Assembly: GCF_037076465.1 (NCBI RefSeq)
Contig: NZ_AP028908.1
Location: 868,001-932,000, forward strand
Source of the DNA: Pectobacterium araliae
GTDB lineage: Bacteria > Pseudomonadota > Gammaproteobacteria > Enterobacterales > Enterobacteriaceae
Reading direction: 5' to 3'
DNA: 64,000 bases
A program made the translations under genes and the position numbers. Below, piece by piece: positions 56,318 through 64,000 of this stretch (positions within the stretch are counted from its first letter, which is position 1; every line of letters begins with the position of its first letter). The notes beneath the pieces are model-generated. The model ran no database searches. It was not told where the DNA came from and saw only the letters and a program-made list of their open reading frames with translations.

Positions 56318-58558
56318 TTAGAACGTGGCTTCCAGTGAGGCGTTGAAGGTGCGTTCTTCCCCGACGTTGTAGAACGGTGTGCCTGCCGATACGCCGTTAT
56401 ACGATCGTGAGTTGAAGCTCACGGAGCGCGCAGAGTCGAGATACGCTTTGTCGAACAGGTTGCTGACGCCAAAGCGTAGGGTGGCGCTTTTCACGATCTT
56501 CTTATCCACTGGCAGATAGACACCGGCGCTGAGATCGAAAACGGTACGTCCGCCGATCTTCTCGTCATTGGTCATGTCGCCGTAGAACGAGCCAACATAG
56601 CGGCTGTTCACGCCGGCATAGTAGAGGCCGTCGTCATAACCCAATCCGAGGTTGAGCATATTTTTCGGCGCATTGGCGACCTGCTTGCCCGTGGTGGGGA
56701 GCTGGCTGCCGCCGGTGGCGAGATTGTTTTTCTGCTCAGTATCGGTATAGGTGTAAGCCGCGAAGTAGTTGAAGTTGTGTGGCAGCTTGCCGCTCCACTC
56801 CAGTTCCAGCCCTTTGTTTTCCACTTTCCCGGCGTTGATCATTTCGTACTCGCCATCGGCGTTACGGCTGGAGATCTGGCGATCGGTAAAGCGGATAAAG
56901 AACAGTGAGGCGCTCAGCAACATGTCCTCATCCTGGAAGCGCCAGCCGAGTTCCTGATTCCAGCTCAGCTCAGGCTTGGTATTGATGGAATCGCCAACGT
57001 TATACAAGACGTAGTTAGGCGGGGTACGCATGTTACGCGTGATGTTATAGAACACCTGATTTTCGGTATTGATGCGGTAAGCCGCGTTAAAGCTAGGCAG
57101 GAATTCGTGGTATTTCTTGTTCTTTTTCTCTGCGACGTTATACAGGCTGCCGAGGTTAGTCCCGTCACGCTCTACGTGCTGATAGGCCAGACCGCCGGTG
57201 AACGTCCATTCTGGGGAGAAGAACCAGGTGTCCTGAATCCAGATTTTATGTGCTGGCGTGACGGTAAACTGGTTACGGCCTTGAACCACGTTCCCGTTCG
57301 CGTCGGTGACCTGATTCGCATCGCCGGGTTTGCCGGAGATATTAACCGGAGTGCCGTCGCTCTTAATCGGAATGAAAGGCTGCGTTTGGCGCTGGCGGGC
57401 ACGCTCGAACCAGTAGCCGATATCCAGACTATGCTCGTCGTTAAGATCCCATTTCAGCTTAGTCGTGATACCAGGCCGCCAGGTTTCCGTCCACGATGGG
57501 CGGTAGTAAGTGTTGGAGGTCAGATTGCTGAGATCGTAGTTACCCGCGCGATCTGACGTGGCGGATAACACGCTGGCGCTTCCGCTGCCGAAGCTGCCGC
57601 CGTTCGTTGAGAAATAGTAGGGTTGTAAGGTCAGTGCCAGGTTATCGCGCAACTGCAATTTCTGGGTGAACGTAACATTCAGCGTTTCGAAGTTATTGCG
57701 GTTAATTTTGTAGTATTGAGAAATCTGTCCACGGCTGTTGTAAACCGGCGTCGTGGCGTAATCCATCTTACGCCCGTTTTGCTCAAACTGTCGTTTGCTC
57801 AGCGTCGAATAGTTGATGGTATCTTGCTGATTGTATTTCACAATCAGGCTGCTGCTGTGGCCGTTCTCATGTTCATACAGGCCGTTCCACTCGACTTTAT
57901 CGGCGCGGGAATAGCCTGCCCCGCGCCATTTGTCTGAATCGGTATACGAGTAGGAAAGCCAACTGCTGAAGCCGTTGTGTTTACCGGTTTCCAGACGGGC
58001 GAAGGTCTTGCTGAGATTGTTACTGCCGAACGTCTGCTTAACGAAACCACCAAAATCTTTGGCGGGACGGTGGGAAACCAGCCCGATGTTGCCGCCGCTG
58101 GCACCAATGTGTGGGCCATCCATTTCTGATGAACCTTGGGTGACAAATATTTGCTCCAGGTTTTCCGGGTCGCCCATGCCGTTCGGGTACACGGCGTAGT
58201 CGCCGGAGTCATTAACGGGGATGCCGTCGGATGACAGGCCGACCTGATCCGCACTCATGCCGCGCATGGTATAGCTGACGCCGCTTAAGCCGCTGGCGTC
58301 GTTGCTGCTGACGTTCAGTCCCGCCGTGTATTTTAGTTTATCAATGGCGTTGCCTGCGGCGGGCATCTTATCCAGCGCGTCTTTTGTCACGGTCGAGCGC
58401 GATTTGGCACTGTCTTCCTGAACCATTAATCCTGCGCCGAGCGGTTGTCCCTGTACGTTGATCGTGCCGACATTTGTCGTTTCCTCCGCCAGCGCGGAGC
58501 TTGCCAATAATGCGCCGACGACGGACAAACATACCCCAGAAAGTTTGAACGATTTCAT
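56318..58558 (-). CDS. TonB-dependent outer membrane receptor
   Basis: 746 residues: signal peptide (LSGVCLSVVGALLASSALAE), plug domain (residues about 40-160, with DKMPAAGNAIDKLKYTAGLNVSSNDASG, YTMRGMSADQVGLSSDGIPV and GNIGLVSHRPAKDF) and a 22-strand barrel ending RTFNASLEATF with terminal Phe. A TonB box-like stretch (GTINVQG) follows the signal peptide. The operon with a phytase-like and a PLD-like enzyme suggests a phosphorus-containing or other organic ligand, but iron siderophores cannot be excluded. Confidence 0.92.
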   Translation of the reverse strand: MKSFKLSGVCLSVVGALLASSALAEETTNVGTINVQGQPLGAGLMVQEDSAKSRSTVTKDALDKMPAAGNAIDKLKYTAGLNVSSNDASGLSGVSYTMRGMSADQVGLSSDGIPVNDSGDYAVYPNGMGDPENLEQIFVTQGSSEMDGPHIGASGGNIGLVSHRPAKDFGGFVKQTFGSNNLSKTFARLETGKHNGFSSWLSYSYTDSDKWRGAGYSRADKVEWNGLYEHENGHSSSLIVKYNQQDTINYSTLSKRQFEQNGRKMDYATTPVYNSRGQISQYYKINRNNFETLNVTFTQKLQLRDNLALTLQPYYFSTNGGSFGSGSASVLSATSDRAGNYDLSNLTSNTYYRPSWTETWRPGITTKLKWDLNDEHSLDIGYWFERARQRQTQPFIPIKSDGTPVNISGKPGDANQVTDANGNVVQGRNQFTVTPAHKIWIQDTWFFSPEWTFTGGLAYQHVERDGTNLGSLYNVAEKKNKKYHEFLPSFNAAYRINTENQVFYNITRNMRTPPNYVLYNVGDSINTKPELSWNQELGWRFQDEDMLLSASLFFIRFTDRQISSRNADGEYEMINAGKVENKGLELEWSGKLPHNFNYFAAYTYTDTEQKNNLATGGSQLPTTGKQVANAPKNMLNLGLGYDDGLYYAGVNSRYVGSFYGDMTNDEKIGGRTVFDLSAGVYLPVDKKIVKSATLRFGVSNLFDKAYLDSARSVSFNSRSYNGVSAGTPFYNVGEERTFNASLEATF

Positions 58559-58648
58559 TTAATAATCCTAGTATTATCAGTAGCTTGCTTATCAACGTGT
58601 TGTTGACGTTATTTTTGCTGATTTACTCTCTTGCTCAGGCGCGAAATG

Positions 58649-59377
58649 CTACTGCGCCTGATAATCGAACGTGGCTAAAAAGCGTTTTGTGCTTTGTCCT
58701 GCAAAGGCATCGGCAGGGAAGGCCCGAACCTGTTTGATACTCTGTAAGCTGGTCTGCGCCGCGCGGTTAAGCAGCATGCTGGGCGCTTTGTTATTGATCC
58801 CTGAGCTGATGACTCGCCCTGTGCGATCCACTTCCAGCCAGACTTCAACGCGACCTTCGGGACGTTCAAGCGATGCCTGTCGCCCTGTTGGGTAGCGTTT
58901 GGTTTGTTCAAGCTGCGCGCGTAGCGCCTGCGCATAGCTATTTTCCAACGCGGCGACATTCACCGACGGCGCAGAGGGGAGCGCTTTTACCGGGGCTTCT
59001 GGGCGTAGCGCGGTCGATTTGGGCTGTGCGGGCATCGGTTTAGGTTTGGTCTCTGCCCTAGGTTTAACCTCGGGTTTAGGCTTCGGCTTTACTTCCGGTT
59101 TGGGGGGCGTAATCGGCGGCGCTTCTACGATCGGATCGGGTTCATTAACCGGAATCGGCTCGGGTTCAGGTTGTGGCACCGATTCTGGTTCTGGCTCAGG
59201 GATCGGCTCGGGCTGGGGAATCGCCTCCGGTTCAGCCAGCGTGAGCGCCATGACGGTTTCATCGTATTGCTGCTGAACTTTCAGCGGCGGTTGTTGGCTG
59301 GCGAAGAACAGGCAGGCAGCAAACACCGGTAACGGCAACCAACTGATGGCGTGGCGTGAGCGATAGAGCAGATACAT
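58649..59377 (-). CDS. tonB: TonB-like energy transducer
   Basis: 242 residues from MYLLYRSRHAISWLPLPVFAACLFFAS, an N-terminal membrane anchor, one base after the exbD stop; an in-frame extension to 59458 is rejected. A Pro/Glu-rich then Pro/Lys-rich periplasmic spacer (about residues 50-130: EPEPIPVNEPDPI, PKPEVKPKPKPEVKP) is followed by a C-terminal TonB domain (RYPTGRQASLERPEGRVEVWLEVDRTGRV). It is probably dedicated to the receptor next to it and separate from the housekeeping TonB. Confidence 0.9.
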   Translation of the reverse strand: MYLLYRSRHAISWLPLPVFAACLFFASQQPPLKVQQQYDETVMALTLAEPEAIPQPEPIPEPEPESVPQPEPEPIPVNEPDPIVEAPPITPPKPEVKPKPKPEVKPRAETKPKPMPAQPKSTALRPEAPVKALPSAPSVNVAALENSYAQALRAQLEQTKRYPTGRQASLERPEGRVEVWLEVDRTGRVISSGINNKAPSMLLNRAAQTSLQSIKQVRAFPADAFAGQSTKRFLATFDYQAQ

Positions 59378-59378
59378 G

Positions 59379-59783
59379 TCACGATTTCCGGGTTGCGATA
59401 GAAATGGACGAAAAGCCCCCTTGACGCAGGGTATCCATGACAGCGACCAGGCGCTCAACCTCGACGCTTTTATCGCTGTTTATAATGATGGTGGTTTGCT
59501 GATCTTGCTGCTGTTGTTGCAGCGTATTGATGAGTTCGCTCAGTACTATTGGCTGCCCGTCCAGCTCAAGATGGTTCTGTGCGGCAAGCGTGATGATCGC
59601 TTTTTTCTGTGGTTTGAGTTGCTGTGCGCTGCCTGCGGTGGGGAGCTGCGTTTTCAGGCCTAGCGCAGGAATAACGTTCATGCTGATCAGGACGAAGAAG
59701 ACCAACAGGAACATCATTACATCGATCATGGGAACCAAATCGATGTGGGCTTTCTGCTTTTTAGGTTCGTTCCAGTTTCTCAT
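59379..59783 (-). CDS. exbD: ExbD-like subunit of the TonB energiser
   Basis: 134 residues. One membrane segment with the essential aspartate in IDLVPMIDVMMFLLVFFVLI (Asp at about residue 21), then a periplasmic domain. First gene of the exbD-tonB-receptor-exbB-PLD-phytase operon; exbB is unusually separated from exbD by two genes. The 299-base upstream gap is AT-rich. A weak CRP-like TGTGA-N6-TTTCA lies at 59888-59903 and no Fur box was seen. Confidence 0.9.
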   Translation of the reverse strand: MRNWNEPKKQKAHIDLVPMIDVMMFLLVFFVLISMNVIPALGLKTQLPTAGSAQQLKPQKKAIITLAAQNHLELDGQPIVLSELINTLQQQQQDQQTTIIINSDKSVEVERLVAVMDTLRQGGFSSISIATRKS

Positions 59784-60038
59784 TACTCATTTCCCTACAA
59801 GCGCGAATGTTTGAACAGAGCAATTCGCGTGGCGCCGAAACAAAGCAGCCAATATAGGTAGAGTTTGTTTAAGTTTTTTTACATTTATGTGATTAATTTT
59901 TCAAAGTGATGCGTATTTATGGTGATTTTTTGTCAAGAAATAAGTTTTTTTGATGTTTTTACCTCATTTTTTGACGACCATGAGTGAACACCCATGAAAG
60001 GAAAAATGGATTTGGCGGGATTAACAGCAAAAATGAGT

Positions 60039-60058
60039 GGCCAGTAGAATGACTGGCC
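60039..60058 (-). terminator. Probable terminator of mdtG
   Basis: GGCCAGT/ACTGGCC, 7 base pairs with loop AGAATG, followed on the minus strand by ACTCATTTTTG. It lies 25 bases after the mdtG stop. Confidence 0.5.
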
Positions 60059-60082
60059 GGATCGTTATCCTTCGGGGGTGAG

Positions 60083-61297
60083 TTACCCTTTTCCGCGTGG
60101 TTTCCTGAAGGTGAAAAAGAGTTGCAGCGTATTACATAACACCAGAAAAGCGGTGACGGCGAACACCCAGCGGAACCCCATCAGGGCGGAGACGCCAGAA
60201 CCCATCAGTGGCCCCAGCACGTTGCCTAAATACATGAATGACTGGTTATAGCCGAAGATGCGGCCTGTCACCTGCTGGCTGCTGTACTTGACCAGTAGCG
60301 CCTGTACGGTTGGCATGAGTGCGCCATCGGCAAAGCCTAGCAGAAAGCGGAGAATGCCAAGCTGTGTCGGGCTTTGTACCATCGCCATAATTAAGAACAG
60401 CAGCACGCTGATCGCCAGCGCGGCGATCAGCACGCGGTGTGCGCCGATGCGGTCACCTAAACGACCAAGGCGTGGTGCCGATAGCAGGGCAGACACGCCG
60501 GGAATTGCCGCAATCACGCCGCTGATAAACGCAATATTGTCCGTACCGGGAGCCAGATCGCGGATGAATAAGGTGAGAATAGGGCTGATGGAGCCGTTTG
60601 CCATCTGGATCATCATCGTTGTAATGAACAGGCAGATGATAAGTGCCGGATAAGGCAGCGAAGCAAAGACGGCTTTCCCGCTTAGCCTGTTTTCTTTGGT
60701 GACCTTAACCACGCTCTCTTTGATCGCGAAAAGCGTAATCAGAAAGCTGGTAAACAACAGGCCGCCAGTGATGAAAAAGACGATGCGCAGCCCGATATAG
60801 TCGGCCATAAAGCCACCGAATAAGGGACCAAGGATGACGCCGGCGATCTGTCCTGTCGATAGCATCCCCAGCGCCCAGCCGCTTTTTTCACGCGGAACCT
60901 GTGAGGCGATCAGTGCCATCGCGTTGGGAATGTAGCCGGAGGTCAGTCCCATTAACGAACGCAGGATGAACAACTGCCACACGTTGGTCGCTAACCCTTG
61001 CAGCGACATGACGATCGCCATGCCGAGTGCGGCGCGCAGCAACATGAGCTTTCGCCCTTTGCGGTCGGCGAGGCTTCCCCATAGTGGTGCCACGGCGGCA
61101 GAGATGAGAAAAGACGAGCTGAAGATCAAACCAGACCACAGGCTCAGCGACTCGTGTGAATTAACGCCAAGCTGCTCAATGTACAGTGGCAAGAAGGGCA
61201 GTATCTGGCTCATAGCCAGCCCGGTGAAAAAGCATCCCAGCCAGGCAGAGAAGAGGTTAAGTTTCCAGGTTTCCATGTGGGCGGAAGGGGCCTTCAT
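60083..61297 (-). CDS. mdtG: MFS multidrug efflux protein MdtG
   Basis: 404 residues (E. coli MdtG 408), 12 membrane segments. [35 protein letters not shown] opens it, and [20 protein letters not shown] is motif [23 protein letters not shown] near the C-terminus is also shared. In E. coli it belongs to the MarA/SoxS regulon and confers resistance to fosfomycin and deoxycholate. MetAPS start at 61297 or Met8 (61276) are both possible. Confidence 0.92.
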   Translation of the reverse strand: MKAPSAHMETWKLNLFSAWLGCFFTGLAMSQILPFLPLYIEQLGVNSHESLSLWSGLIFSSSFLISAAVAPLWGSLADRKGRKLMLLRAALGMAIVMSLQGLATNVWQLFILRSLMGLTSGYIPNAMALIASQVPREKSGWALGMLSTGQIAGVILGPLFGGFMADYIGLRIVFFITGGLLFTSFLITLFAIKESVVKVTKENRLSGKAVFASLPYPALIICLFITTMMIQMANGSISPILTLFIRDLAPGTDNIAFISGVIAAIPGVSALLSAPRLGRLGDRIGAHRVLIAALAISVLLFLIMAMVQSPTQLGILRFLLGFADGALMPTVQALLVKYSSQQVTGRIFGYNQSFMYLGNVLGPLMGSGVSALMGFRWVFAVTAFLVLCNTLQLFFTFRKPRGKG

Positions 61298-61514
61298 CAG
61301 CGAATAACCAATGGCGAAACGGTAGCAACCGTGCGTAAAAAGTGGGCTAACTGCTAGCGCTCAATTAATAACGGAAAGTGATTAAAATTTCTTTTTTCAT
61401 CATGAGCATAGCATAGCCCGCTGCGTATTGGTCACTGAGGGTAATGATTCGCAACAAAAGATAATCAGCATGGGTCGAGAGTGGGTTAGGAGATAGTGCT
61501 GGTAAATTTTATTA

Positions 61515-61530
61515 TGTGACTTGCATCACA
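61515..61530 (+). promoter_or_regulatory. CRP site upstream of the AzuC-like gene
   Basis: TGTGA-CTTGCA-TCACA has both half sites perfect. A TACAAT at 61560-61565 may be the -10 element, putting the site centre near -49; the exact promoter is unclear. azuC in E. coli is CRP-controlled. The rest of the 61298-61659 gap shows no gene. Confidence 0.75.
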
Positions 61531-61659
61531 AAAAAGGTGATTTTGTTCAACGGGAGTTGTACAATTCATCGACATAAAGCAGGGCTTGCCATTAAGACAA
61601 GCTATCGCTAAAAAGTCATACCATCGCGTAATTAAAACAACGAGTGAAGTAAAACCAAG

Positions 61660-61746
61660 ATGAAAAAAGTGCGTAACCTCTTTAAAAAAATGCTGACGGC
61701 TTACCTGAATACCTATAAAAACGTACCGCCTGGTGCGCTGTTCTAA
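61660..61746 (+). CDS. azuC: AzuC-like 28-residue small protein
   Basis: ATG 61660 to TAA 61746 gives 28 residues, opening MKKVRNLFKKMLTAY and ending KNVPPGALF. E. coli AzuC is also 28 residues, basic at the start, and has KDVPPGNMF near its end. AzuC is a small amphipathic membrane-associated protein; the azuCR transcript is reported to be both mRNA and regulatory RNA, and the protein to bind the glycerol-3-phosphate dehydrogenase GlpD. A CRP site upstream and a strong terminator 24 bases after the stop make a compact 200-base unit. The ribosome binding site is weak. Confidence 0.8.
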   Translation: MKKVRNLFKKMLTAYLNTYKNVPPGALF

Positions 61747-61769
61747 GAATCTGTGCTATGCATCACATA

Positions 61770-61801
61770 AAACAGGCCGCCAACATGGCGGCCTGTTTAT
61801 T
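61770..61801 (+). terminator. Strong bidirectional terminator (azuC / svx)
   Basis: AAACAGGCCGCC (61770-61781), loop AACAT, GGCGGCCTGTTT (61787-61798): 12 base pairs. Followed by ATTTATTT on the plus strand and by TTATG on the minus, so it can end both the azuC-like unit and svx. Confidence 0.92.
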
Positions 61802-61854
61802 TATGGGGAGCCCGATGGGGTTCTGAGCGCATCCCATACCTTTTCGTCGTTATG

Positions 61855-63720
61855 CTATTTCGTGCTGTAGACTGGGACTGCCGTTACTTCTGGCACGGCG
61901 TCGGTCAGGTAAGCACCGGCTGCGCTGCTTCTGACTTCATTCTCATCAATAAAGCCATAGAACACGCCCTGCGACGCGGAAACGCCGCGAATTTCTGCAT
62001 CTCCACGCATTTGTGCGTTGCCTGACAGCACAATACCGCGTTCATACGCGCCTGGCCCCATAAAGACCGTATGCAGCCGTGCGTTATCACGCACGATGGT
62101 ATTACCCTGCATTACCGTCAGGCCACTGACAACGGCACGACCTTCCACCGTTCCGTTCAGAATCGTGGCACGATCTTCAATTCTGGCGTTATCCCTTACC
62201 GTACCACCGATGACGCGAGCATAAGGCCCGACGTAGGCGGTAGGGGCGACATTCGCGGAGTTAGACACCCAGCCGCCGCCATTTGGATGGCGAGAGCCGT
62301 TAGCGGTTGGATTCGGTGCTCCGGGTTGGCTGCCTTCCGGCCAAACGCCAGTGAAATCAGCCATCCACGGATAACGGTAAAGGGAGTAGTAAGCCTGATC
62401 CCACTTGATCTTCTGCATTTGCGATGGCGTACCCATGACCACCATGTAAATACCGCGATCGTCCTGACGGATAGTGAAGTTTTTCAACGTGGCGGACGCG
62501 CCGCGCTGCAATTCGCTGTAGCGTGAAACGCCGTCCGATCCGATAGCGACAATCCCCCAGCGCCAGTCGGAATTCGGCTGAGGCATGGTTGCCGGATCGT
62601 TCTTCAGCCCAGGGAAGCGGGTAATGGCCGATTTGCTCTGTACTATACCACTGAATTTAACGGTGATTTTCGTCGCACCGCTCTCTGGGATCAGTTTGAC
62701 AATGTTGTAGCCTAACTGCTGCGGAGCCTGATCGAACGGAACGGAGAAGCGCCTAAGGTTGGCGTTGGCACCGACAACCGGCTCAAGCGCGGTGGTTCGC
62801 AGCAGGCGGTCAGCGTTACTTTGGTTGGGTTGTACCGCGCCATAGCTGCCGTAGGTTGAACGATAAAAACGACCACGGTCGAAACCGTCTGGATCGATGT
62901 AATCCCAGTTGACGTTGTGCATTGCCCAGTCGCCGAAGACATCGTTGAATTCAGACTGGCTCCAGCCCATATTGGTACGCAGAACGGACAGCGGATCGGC
63001 GGTAGACTGGCCACTTTCGCCTCCTTTCGGCGCTTTTGACCATATATCATTGATGATGCCATAGCCAAAGCGGTCCTTCAGATATTCCATGAACTGCCAG
63101 TTGCAGTAACGGTTACGTGTTGAACCCAGATAAATATGCGAGTAGTTGACCTGCATTTCCGAGCAGTGTGCCGACGTACCGCGGAATTCATCCAGTTGGT
63201 GCGTCATCCAGTTCGCGTGGGATTCCCAAATCCAGCCAACGTAGTTATCGCCCGTACTCTGGAAGCCGCCGGTTTGCCCTTGCAGCGCATGGGTAAATTC
63301 GTGCGCTAGCCCCCAGTTATCTTTCAGTGAAGCGGAACCGATCCACATTCCCATGCTGCCATCACCCGCAATACCGCCGTTGAGCCCAAAAGTGGGATCG
63401 ATGTGAATATTGGCTTTATATTTTACGGTTTGCTTGCAGTAAGGCTCGGGGTACTGAATTTGGTTAATGAACTTATCCCAAATTTTTTCCAGTTTCTGCC
63501 CAGCGGCAACGGCATCATTACGATTAACGTCGTTATTATTCCAACGGAAGGCAAAGTGCTCTGTCTGGTATTTCACGGAAGGCATATCAGTGATGGAACT
63601 ATTTACCTGCCAGTTACCTGCGACGCAAGCTTCAGCGGCGTTTGCCGTATTGACCATCAATGCGCTACTTAAAACGAGTAGACAGTTCAGCGGCGTGAGA
63701 AGTGTTTTTATTTTTGGCAT
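61855..63720 (-). CDS. svx: Secreted virulence protein Svx (gluzincin-like, AvrXca-related)
   Basis: 621 residues from MPKIKTLLTPLNCLLVLSSALMVNTANAAEAC (signal peptide, cleaved near 29), with AGGAAAAGG upstream; ATG 63738 adds six residues. A zinc-protease motif HEFTH is at about residues 139-143 (WGLAHEFTHALQ) with a downstream WESHANWM. The last ~120 residues are a left-handed beta-helix-like repeat (NARIEDRATILNGTVEGRAVVSGLTVMQGNTIV). Svx of P. atrosepticum is a type II (Out) secreted virulence factor similar to Xanthomonas AvrXca. Monocistronic. Confidence 0.9.
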   Translation of the reverse strand: MPKIKTLLTPLNCLLVLSSALMVNTANAAEACVAGNWQVNSSITDMPSVKYQTEHFAFRWNNNDVNRNDAVAAGQKLEKIWDKFINQIQYPEPYCKQTVKYKANIHIDPTFGLNGGIAGDGSMGMWIGSASLKDNWGLAHEFTHALQGQTGGFQSTGDNYVGWIWESHANWMTHQLDEFRGTSAHCSEMQVNYSHIYLGSTRNRYCNWQFMEYLKDRFGYGIINDIWSKAPKGGESGQSTADPLSVLRTNMGWSQSEFNDVFGDWAMHNVNWDYIDPDGFDRGRFYRSTYGSYGAVQPNQSNADRLLRTTALEPVVGANANLRRFSVPFDQAPQQLGYNIVKLIPESGATKITVKFSGIVQSKSAITRFPGLKNDPATMPQPNSDWRWGIVAIGSDGVSRYSELQRGASATLKNFTIRQDDRGIYMVVMGTPSQMQKIKWDQAYYSLYRYPWMADFTGVWPEGSQPGAPNPTANGSRHPNGGGWVSNSANVAPTAYVGPYARVIGGTVRDNARIEDRATILNGTVEGRAVVSGLTVMQGNTIVRDNARLHTVFMGPGAYERGIVLSGNAQMRGDAEIRGVSASQGVFYGFIDENEVRSSAAGAYLTDAVPEVTAVPVYSTK

Positions 63721-63821
63721 AAATCCTTTTCCTAGCATGAATATTGCTTATCAGCCTTATTATTTTTCGAGAATTAATTTCTCGTCGATATATAAGACCC
63801 TATCCCAAGGCCATCATGGCC

Positions 63822-63910
63822 TATATCCGTCATCCTTCAAGCTGCTTGTGCGTTGCCCTTAAGGGTCAACGCTTGCGGTTTGTCACGCAACTCAAATTAT
63901 TTAGGGTATA
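63822..63910. repeat. ERIC-like palindromic repeat upstream of svx
   Basis: 89 bases from TATATCCGTCATCCTTCAAG to ATTATTTAGGGTATA, with both termini of the ERIC-like family. An inner CGTTGCCCTTAAGGGTCAACG hairpin-type symmetry (63851-63871) replaces the longer ERIC core. It lies about 100 bases upstream of the svx start. Confidence 0.65.
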
Positions 63911-63927
63911 TTTTACTTAAGTGAAAA

Positions 63928-63956
63928 ATATCGGCCTCTATTAAAGAGGCCGATAT
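63928..63956 (-). terminator. Terminator of a gene beyond the right edge
   Basis: ATATCGGCCTCT (63928-63939), loop ATTAA, AGAGGCCGATAT (63945-63956): perfect 12 base pairs, followed on the minus strand by TTTTTC. It implies a minus-strand gene ending after position 63956 outside the window. Confidence 0.85.
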
Positions 63957-64000
63957 GGATTATAGATTAATTTTATCGCATAACCTATTTCATTTTAAAT

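Noticed and set aside
59784..60082. Fur box for the TonB operon
   Set aside because: I looked for a GATAATGATAATCATTATC-like dyad and found only AT-rich sequence without a convincing match.

Overview
The window is chromosomal DNA of a soft-rot enterobacterium, most likely Pectobacterium. It combines an Enterobacterales core (maeB, hemF, ypeA, yfeYX, cysPUW-cysM, crr-ptsI-ptsH-cysK-cysZ-zipA, ubiK-ribB, norVWR, fumA) with a gene for the secreted plant-virulence protein Svx at the right edge. No rRNA, tRNA, IS element, prophage or CRISPR array was seen.

Layout. 1-11 kb: end of maeB, an aromatic amino acid permease, yaiI, hemF, ypeA, the sigma-E-type lipoprotein gene yfeY, the DyP peroxidase yfeX, then the thiosulfate/sulfate transporter genes cysPUW and cysM. 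The usual cysA ATPase gene is absent between cysW and cysM, and a palindromic repeat sits at the junction. 11-21 kb: macAB placed between cysM and crr, then the PTS genes, cysK, cysZ and zipA (no ligA follows). 21-33 kb: yjeH, ubiK, an FMN riboswitch with ribB, tehB, the nitric oxide detoxification genes norVW/norR with a readable sigma-54 promoter and three NorR sites, fumA, a dead LysR gene, an AlkA-type glycosylase, and alkB preceded by an internally deleted ada.

33.9-41.5 kb: a CRP-linked putative anaerobic respiratory module. An NrfC-like Fe-S protein, an NrfD-like quinol oxidoreductase, a DHA2-type MFS protein, a periplasmic FMN-binding carrier and a periplasmic fumarate-reductase-like flavoprotein form a tight operon. 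Next to it are a secreted alpha/beta hydrolase and a divergent LysR regulator. The flavoprotein lacks the residues that bind fumarate in the classical enzymes, so its electron acceptor is unknown; this is the best candidate for an undescribed system.

41.6-52.7 kb: a sugar-acid region. rspA-rspB-ydfJ-ydfI (mannonate dehydratase, dehydrogenase, MHS symporter, mannonate oxidoreductase), a YiaK-like dehydrogenase, a YiaMNO-like TRAP transporter and the GntR regulator rspR. Three promoters share one operator-like motif, so RspR plus CRP probably control the whole block. A remnant of an MFS transporter precedes the yiaK-like gene.

52.7-59.8 kb: a self-contained TonB system (exbD, tonB, TonB-dependent receptor, exbB) followed by a phospholipase-D-like protein and a phytase-family esterase-like protein, which suggests uptake or processing of an organophosphate. 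60-64 kb: mdtG, a 28-residue AzuC-like small protein behind a perfect-core CRP site, svx, and an ERIC-like palindromic repeat.
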